This document shows, in pieces, positions 6,319-9,607 of a stretch of 9,607 nt of DNA (the stretch's first letter is position 1; each line of letters opens with the position of its first letter). Where the stretch lies: positions 1 to 9,607 of the forward strand of contig CALBZE010000127.1 in the NCBI GenBank assembly GCA_937889645.1, in the 5' to 3' direction. The position numbers and the translations under genes are program-made. Source of the DNA: an uncultured bacterium. Lineage in GTDB: Bacteria; Gemmatimonadota; Gemmatimonadetes; Longimicrobiales; RSA9. The notes under the pieces are model-generated. The model did not search any database and had not been told where the DNA came from. It saw only the letters and a list, made by a program, of their open reading frames with translations.

Positions 6319-8790
6319 TTGGACACGCTCTGGCAAGACTTGACCCACGGCGTGCGGCGGTTGTGGCGCGCGCCGGGGTTCACGATCGTCGCGGTCGCGA
6401 CGCTGGCGCTCGGGATCGGCGCGAACACGGCGATCTTCGGGCTGGTCAACGCGCTGCTGCTGCGGCCGCCGGCGCACGTGGCGGAGCCGGAGCGGCTGGT
6501 CATGCTCTACACCAGCGACTTCAGCGGCCCGGCGTACGGCTCGTCGTCGTATGCGGACTTCCTGGATTTCCGCGAGGCGACGGACGTGTTCGAGGGCATC
6601 ACGCTGTTCCGGCCCGGGATCGTCGGAATCGGCGCGGGCGATGCGCTCGAGCGGACGGGCGCGGAGCTGGTCACGGCCGATTACTTCCGCGTGCTCGGCA
6701 CGCCGATGCGGCTGGGGCGGTCGTTCCTGGACGAGGAGGGCGAGGTCGGTGCGGAGCCGGTCGCGGTGATCAGCTACGCGCTCTGGCAGCGTCGGTTCGG
6801 CGGCGACCCGGGGATCGTCGGGCGCGCGATCGACCTGAACGGCCGGCGGGTCACGGTCGTGGGCGTGGCGCCGGAGCGGTTCGCCGGGCGGTTCCCCGGC
6901 TTCGTGGTGGACGTGTGGGTGCCGTTCGCGCAGGGCCCGGCGCTCGGCCTCGCGAGCGCGGATGCGTTGACGTCGCGCGGCGATCGCGGTGTGCAGGTGA
7001 TTGCGCGGCTGCGCCCGGGCGTGACGCTGGAGGCGGCGCAGGAGCGGATGCGCGTCGTCGCGCGGCGGCTGCACGCCGCTTACCCGGACGCGTGGACGGA
7101 CGTGAACGACCAGGGCCGTCGGATCACGCTGCTGTCCGAGAGCGAGGCGCGCCTGCCCCCGCAGATCAAGCTGCCGGTGCTGGGGATCCTGGGGCTGCTT
7201 GGCGCCGTCGTCGGGATCGTGCTGCTGATCTGCTGCGCGAACCTGGCAGGGCTGCTGCTCGCGCGGGCGTCGGGTCGGCGGCGGGAGATCGCGATCCGCG
7301 CGTCGCTGGGCGCGGGGCGACGTCGCCTGGTCCGGCAGCTCCTGACCGAGAGCGCGCTGTTGGCCACGGTCGGCGCCGCGCTCGGGCTCCTGCTCGCGAC
7401 GTGGGCGACCGACCTGCTGCTCGCGGCGGAGCTGCCGGTTCCGGTCCGGCTCGAGTTCGACCTCTCGCCCGACGGCCGGGTGCTCGGCTTCACGGCGCTG
7501 GTCGCCGCGGCGGCGACGCTCGCGTTCGGGCTCGCGCCGGCGCTGCGCGTGAGCGGCGTCGCGCCGGGCGAGACGTTGCGTTCCGAATCCATGGCCGCGA
7601 CCGGCGGGCGGCGTCGGCTCACGCTGCAGAACGCGCTCGTCGTCGCCCAGGTCGCGTTGTCGCTGGTCCTGGTGGTCGGCGCGCTGCTCTTCGTGCGGAC
7701 GCTGCAGCACACCGCGGGGGTGGACCTGGGATTCCGGCCCGACAACCTGCTGCTCGTCAGCGTGGAGCCGCCGCCGGGGAGCGCGCCGGGCGCGGAGGCG
7801 GACGCGCTCGGCCTGGAGATGCGCGAGCGGGTCGCGGCGCTGCCCGGCGTCATCGCGGCGACGTGGGCCGACCGCGTCCCGCTCGACCTCGCCAGCGGCC
7901 GGCGATGGGTCGTCGTCGAGGGGTACGAGCCCCGGACGGGCGAGGACATGGAGTTCCACAACATGCGGGTCGGGCCCGGCTACTTCGAGACGCTGGGCGT
8001 GCCGCTGCTCCGTGGGCGCGGGCTCGAGGAGGCCGACCGCGAGGGCGCGCCCGGCGCCGTCGTCGTCAACGAGGCATTCGCCCGCCGGTTCTGGCCGGAC
8101 GGCGACGCGCTCGGCCGGCGCATCGGGATCTCCGGCTCGGCCGGCCCGGTCCTCGAGATCGTGGGCGTGACGACGACGGGGAAGTACCTCTCGCCCGTCG
8201 AGGAGGAGCGGCCGTTCATCTACTTCCCCGCGCTCCAGGTGCCGGGGCGCGGCCCGTTCACGCTCCACGTCCGCACGGCGGGCGACCCGACGTCGCTTGC
8301 CTCAGCCGTCCGCCGCGAAATCGCGGCGACGGCGCCCGGCTGGATCGTGACGGCCGTGCGCACGATGGACGACCAGCTCGGCGTCGCGCTCCTGCCGCAG
8401 CGACTCGCGGCCGGCGCGCTCGGGCTGTTCGGCACGCTCGCCCTCGGCCTCGCGGCGCTCGGGCTCTACGGCGTGGTCGCGTACGCCGTCGCGCAGAGGA
8501 CGCGCGAGTTCGGGATCCGGATCGCGCTCGGCGCCGAGGGCAACGCGATCCTTCGGATGGTGCTGCGCCAGGGCGCCGGGCTCGTCGGGACCGGCGTCGC
8601 AATCGGGATGGCCGGCACGCTCGCGGTCGCGCGGCTGCTCGAGGGCTTGCTGCTAGGGACGAGCGCGCTGGATCCGCTGGCCTTCGGCGGCGCCGCGGCG
8701 ACGCTCGTCGGCGTCGCGTTGCTGGCGAGCTGGGTGCCGGCGCGGAGGGCGGTGCGGGTGGATCCGGTGGTGGCGTTGAGGGGGGAGTGA
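6319..8790 (+). CDS. ADOP-type orphan ABC permease (ADOP-3), MacB/FtsX family
   Basis: This 823-residue paralog of ADOP-1 and ADOP-2 starts with TTG. The N-terminus MDTLWQDLTHGVRRLWRAPGFT and the helix LALGIGANTAIFGLVNALLLRP (about 20-50) are diagnostic. The first periplasmic domain (about 52-280) keeps FGGDPGIVGR (160-169) and VTVVGVAP (178-185). The loop after the first helix reads RPPAHVAEPERLV instead of the RPLPYPEPERVV form of ADOP-1, which suggests a distinct subgroup. First FtsX domain: helices about 285-315, 341-369 and 387-409, with CCANLAGLLLARASGRRREIAIRASLGAGRR. Then helix 434-462, second periplasmic domain about 463-690, and second FtsX domain with helices about 696-725, 749-774 and 785-808. 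It ends PARRAVRVDPVVALRGE. It appears intact and lacks an ATPase. It follows ADOP-2 after 201 bases on the same strand, so co-transcription is possible but would have to pass the inverted repeat arrays. Confidence 0.95.
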   Translation: MDTLWQDLTHGVRRLWRAPGFTIVAVATLALGIGANTAIFGLVNALLLRPPAHVAEPERLVMLYTSDFSGPAYGSSSYADFLDFREATDVFEGITLFRPGIVGIGAGDALERTGAELVTADYFRVLGTPMRLGRSFLDEEGEVGAEPVAVISYALWQRRFGGDPGIVGRAIDLNGRRVTVVGVAPERFAGRFPGFVVDVWVPFAQGPALGLASADALTSRGDRGVQVIARLRPGVTLEAAQERMRVVARRLHAAYPDAWTDVNDQGRRITLLSESEARLPPQIKLPVLGILGLLGAVVGIVLLICCANLAGLLLARASGRRREIAIRASLGAGRRRLVRQLLTESALLATVGAALGLLLATWATDLLLAAELPVPVRLEFDLSPDGRVLGFTALVAAAATLAFGLAPALRVSGVAPGETLRSESMAATGGRRRLTLQNALVVAQVALSLVLVVGALLFVRTLQHTAGVDLGFRPDNLLLVSVEPPPGSAPGAEADALGLEMRERVAALPGVIAATWADRVPLDLASGRRWVVVEGYEPRTGEDMEFHNMRVGPGYFETLGVPLLRGRGLEEADREGAPGAVVVNEAFARRFWPDGDALGRRIGISGSAGPVLEIVGVTTTGKYLSPVEEERPFIYFPALQVPGRGPFTLHVRTAGDPTSLASAVRREIAATAPGWIVTAVRTMDDQLGVALLPQRLAAGALGLFGTLALGLAALGLYGVVAYAVAQRTREFGIRIALGAEGNAILRMVLRQGAGLVGTGVAIGMAGTLAVARLLEGLLLGTSALDPLAFGGAAATLVGVALLASWVPARRAVRVDPVVALRGE

Positions 8791-8797
8791 GGGGGTA

Positions 8798-8825
8798 GGG
8801 CTCGGGGCTCGGGGCTCAGGGCTCG
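8798..8825 (+). repeat. Array of four 7-base repeats after the ADOP-3 stop
   Basis: Four contiguous units GGGCTCG, GGGCTCG, GGGCTCA, GGGCTCG begin 8 bases after the stop. Unit, copy number and position match the array after ADOP-2. The inverted partner is at 9138-9165. Confidence 0.9.
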
Positions 8826-8830
8826 GGGGG

Positions 8831-8880
8831 GCCGGGGGTCGCCGGGGGTCGCCGGGGGTCGCCGGGGGTGGTCGGGGGTG
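8831..8880 (+). repeat. 10-base tandem repeat GCCGGGGGTC with G-quadruplex potential
   Basis: Three perfect copies (8831-8860) are followed by two variants, GCCGGGGGTG and GTCGGGGGTG, and a decayed partial copy. Each unit supplies a run of five G separated by five bases, giving at least five regularly spaced G-tracts after a preceding GGGGGG (8825-8830). This fits the general G3+N1-7 quadruplex pattern on the coding strand, so it could form in the ADOP-3 mRNA tail as well as in DNA. Confidence 0.9.
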
Positions 8881-9014
8881 GTCGGCGACGTGGGTGTGGA
8901 AGCTTCACAGGCGTGGGCGCGTGAACCGACGCTCGCTCGACTTGCCCTCGCCAATGTGGGAATGCAGCAGGCGTGTGACGGATGGGACGTTTACCACGAT
9001 ATGCGTGCAAACGT

Positions 9015-9046
9015 AGCAGCGAGAAACTCGGAGGGCGTTCGCTGCT
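9015..9046. promoter_or_regulatory. Hairpin with a perfect 8-bp stem in the spacer core
   Basis: AGCAGCGA (9015-9022) and TCGCTGCT (9039-9046) are exact inverted repeats around a 16-base loop, extendable by G-U pairs at each end in RNA. A smaller alternative hairpin, CGAG-AAA-CTCG (9020-9030), overlaps the left arm, so the two folds exclude each other. It lies about 180 bases before the ATPase start. It could be a 5' leader structure or part of the end of the ADOP-3 transcript; function unknown. Confidence 0.5.
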
Positions 9047-9137
9047 GAGTCTGCACACGGGGCGTCGGACGTGCCCGAGGCTATGCTTCTGCCGCCCCGC
9101 AAGACCGGGGCACCCCCTGGATCGCTCCCACGCCCCC

Positions 9138-9165
9138 TGAGCCCTGAGCCCCGAGCCCTGAGCCC
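9138..9165 (-). repeat. Inverted partner array of 7-base repeats before the ATPase gene
   Basis: Units TGAGCCC, TGAGCCC, CGAGCCC, TGAGCCC are contiguous and are the reverse complement of the array at 8798-8825. The pair encloses 312 bases. The same outward-in arrangement encloses 49 bases between ADOP-2 and ADOP-3. Confidence 0.9.
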
Positions 9166-9222
9166 CGGGGCGGAGGCGGGGGGCGGCGGCGAATTCGATA
9201 TCTCCAACAAGGCAGCATAGAC

Positions 9223-9607
9223 ATGATCAGTCTCCGCAACATCGAGAAGGTGGTCGGCACGGGCGCGGCGCGGACGTTCGTGCTGCGTCGCATCACGCTG
9301 GATATCCGCGAGGGCGAGTTCGTCACGATCATGGGCCCGTCGGGCGCGGGGAAGTCCACGCTCCTCGGGATCCTGGGGATGCTCGACCACGAGTGGACCG
9401 GCGAGTACCACTTCCTCGGGCATCCGGTGCACGCGCTGAAGCCCAAGCAGCGCATGGAGCTGAACCGTCAGAACATCGGCTTCGTCTTTCAGCAGTACCA
9501 CCTGCTGGACACGCTGACGGTGGCGGAGAACCTGGACATCCCGCTCTCGTACCGGAACGTGCCGCGGAAGGAGCGGGAGGCGCGGGTCGCGGACATCCTG
9601 GACCGGT
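9223..9607 (+). CDS. ABC transporter ATP-binding protein, MacB/LolD/FtsE type (cut by right edge)
   Basis: Only the first 128 codons are in the window; family members are usually about 220-250 residues as stand-alone ATPases, or about 650 when fused to a permease as in MacB. It starts MISLRNIEKVV. Visible motifs are an aromatic residue in the A-loop region (F19), a Walker A motif GPSGAGKST at 38-46, and the Q-loop GFVFQQYHLLDTLTVAEN (Q90), a form typical of the MacB/LolD group. The signature motif, Walker B and the H-loop lie beyond the edge. The protein would hydrolyse ATP at the cytoplasmic face to drive an FtsX-type permease. The Shine-Dalgarno is weak (AAGG at 9209-9212). It lies 432 bases downstream of ADOP-3 on the same strand, so it may have its own promoter. 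It could serve the three ATPase-less permeases, a partner beyond the edge, or both. Confidence 0.93.
   Translation, partial: MISLRNIEKVVGTGAARTFVLRRITLDIREGEFVTIMGPSGAGKSTLLGILGMLDHEWTGEYHFLGHPVHALKPKQRMELNRQNIGFVFQQYHLLDTLTVAENLDIPLSYRNVPRKEREARVADILDR

Larger units (their letters stand above)
8791..9222. other. 432-base spacer between ADOP-3 and the ABC ATPase
   Basis: No convincing gene is present. From left to right it holds four 7-base repeats (8798-8825), a G-rich 10-base tandem array (8831-8880), a core of more balanced composition (about 8885-9115) with an 8-bp palindrome GAAGCTTC at 8899-8906 and a hairpin at 9015-9046, then four inverted 7-base repeats (9138-9165) and a G-rich run to 9190. 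The promoter of the ATPase gene is probably inside the core, but I could not identify -35/-10 boxes with confidence. The short antisense open frames here run through the repeats and look spurious. Confidence 0.65.

Noticed and set aside
6163..8268. 701-codon antisense open frame across ADOP-3
   Set aside because: It is a shadow of the real gene with Arg/His/Pro-rich composition and no recognisable domain. The same applies to the antisense frame at 3994-5520 and the shifted frames at 4410-6197 and 6363-8798.
8816..9058. Small antisense protein of 80 codons in the spacer (and a 198-codon antisense frame from 9501)
   Set aside because: One ends in peptide encoded by the 10-base repeat and the other runs antisense through the ATPase gene; neither has coding features.
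8885..9130. tRNA or other known RNA gene in the AT-richer spacer core
   Set aside because: No cloverleaf or recognised RNA motif could be built; only a simple hairpin is visible.

Overview
The window is very GC-rich DNA (third codon positions almost all G or C, long spurious open frames on both strands) from a bacterium that is probably a member of Gemmatimonadota, Acidobacteriota or a similar soil or sediment lineage. That placement is an inference: it rests on composition and on three closely spaced large FtsX/MacB-type permeases of the ADOP kind (acidobacterial duplicated orphan permease), a family strongly expanded in those phyla. No rRNA, tRNA or universal marker gene is present to settle it.

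Layout. Positions 1-256 are an extremely GC-rich leader with a series of short TTC/TTCG-loop hairpins. Then come ADOP-1 (257-2716, +); a coiled-coil protein of unknown function on the opposite strand (3467-2724), convergent with ADOP-1 and separated from it by only 7 bases; a 202-base divergent spacer whose last 40 bases are a tandem repeat running into the Shine-Dalgarno of the next gene; ADOP-2 (3670-6117, +, GTG start); a 201-base spacer carrying inverted arrays of a 7-base repeat; ADOP-3 (6319-8790, +, TTG start); a 432-base spacer with the same 7-base repeats at both ends, a G-rich 10-base tandem repeat and an AT-richer core; and the first 128 codons of a MacB/LolD-type ABC ATPase (9223 to the right edge).

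How the genes may work together. Each ADOP chain carries two copies of the MacB unit (TM helix, periplasmic domain, three-helix FtsX domain), so one polypeptide is laid out as a pseudo-dimer with about eight membrane helices. None of the three has a fused ATPase. The only ATPase in the window lies downstream in the same orientation and belongs to the right class (MacB/LolD/FtsE), so it could power them, but its usual partner would be a permease just past the right edge. No substrate can be read from the sequence.

The most unusual content is non-coding or repetitive: (i) 7-base repeat arrays starting just after the stop codons of ADOP-2 and ADOP-3, each with an inverted partner before the next gene; (ii) a G-quadruplex-capable 10-base array after ADOP-3; (iii) a tandem 20-base repeat that can fold over the ribosome-binding site of ADOP-2; and (iv) a coiled-coil gene with seven consecutive trimer-type heptads followed by 11-residue repeats. 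I did not find a convincing complete new defence, mobile or biosynthetic system.
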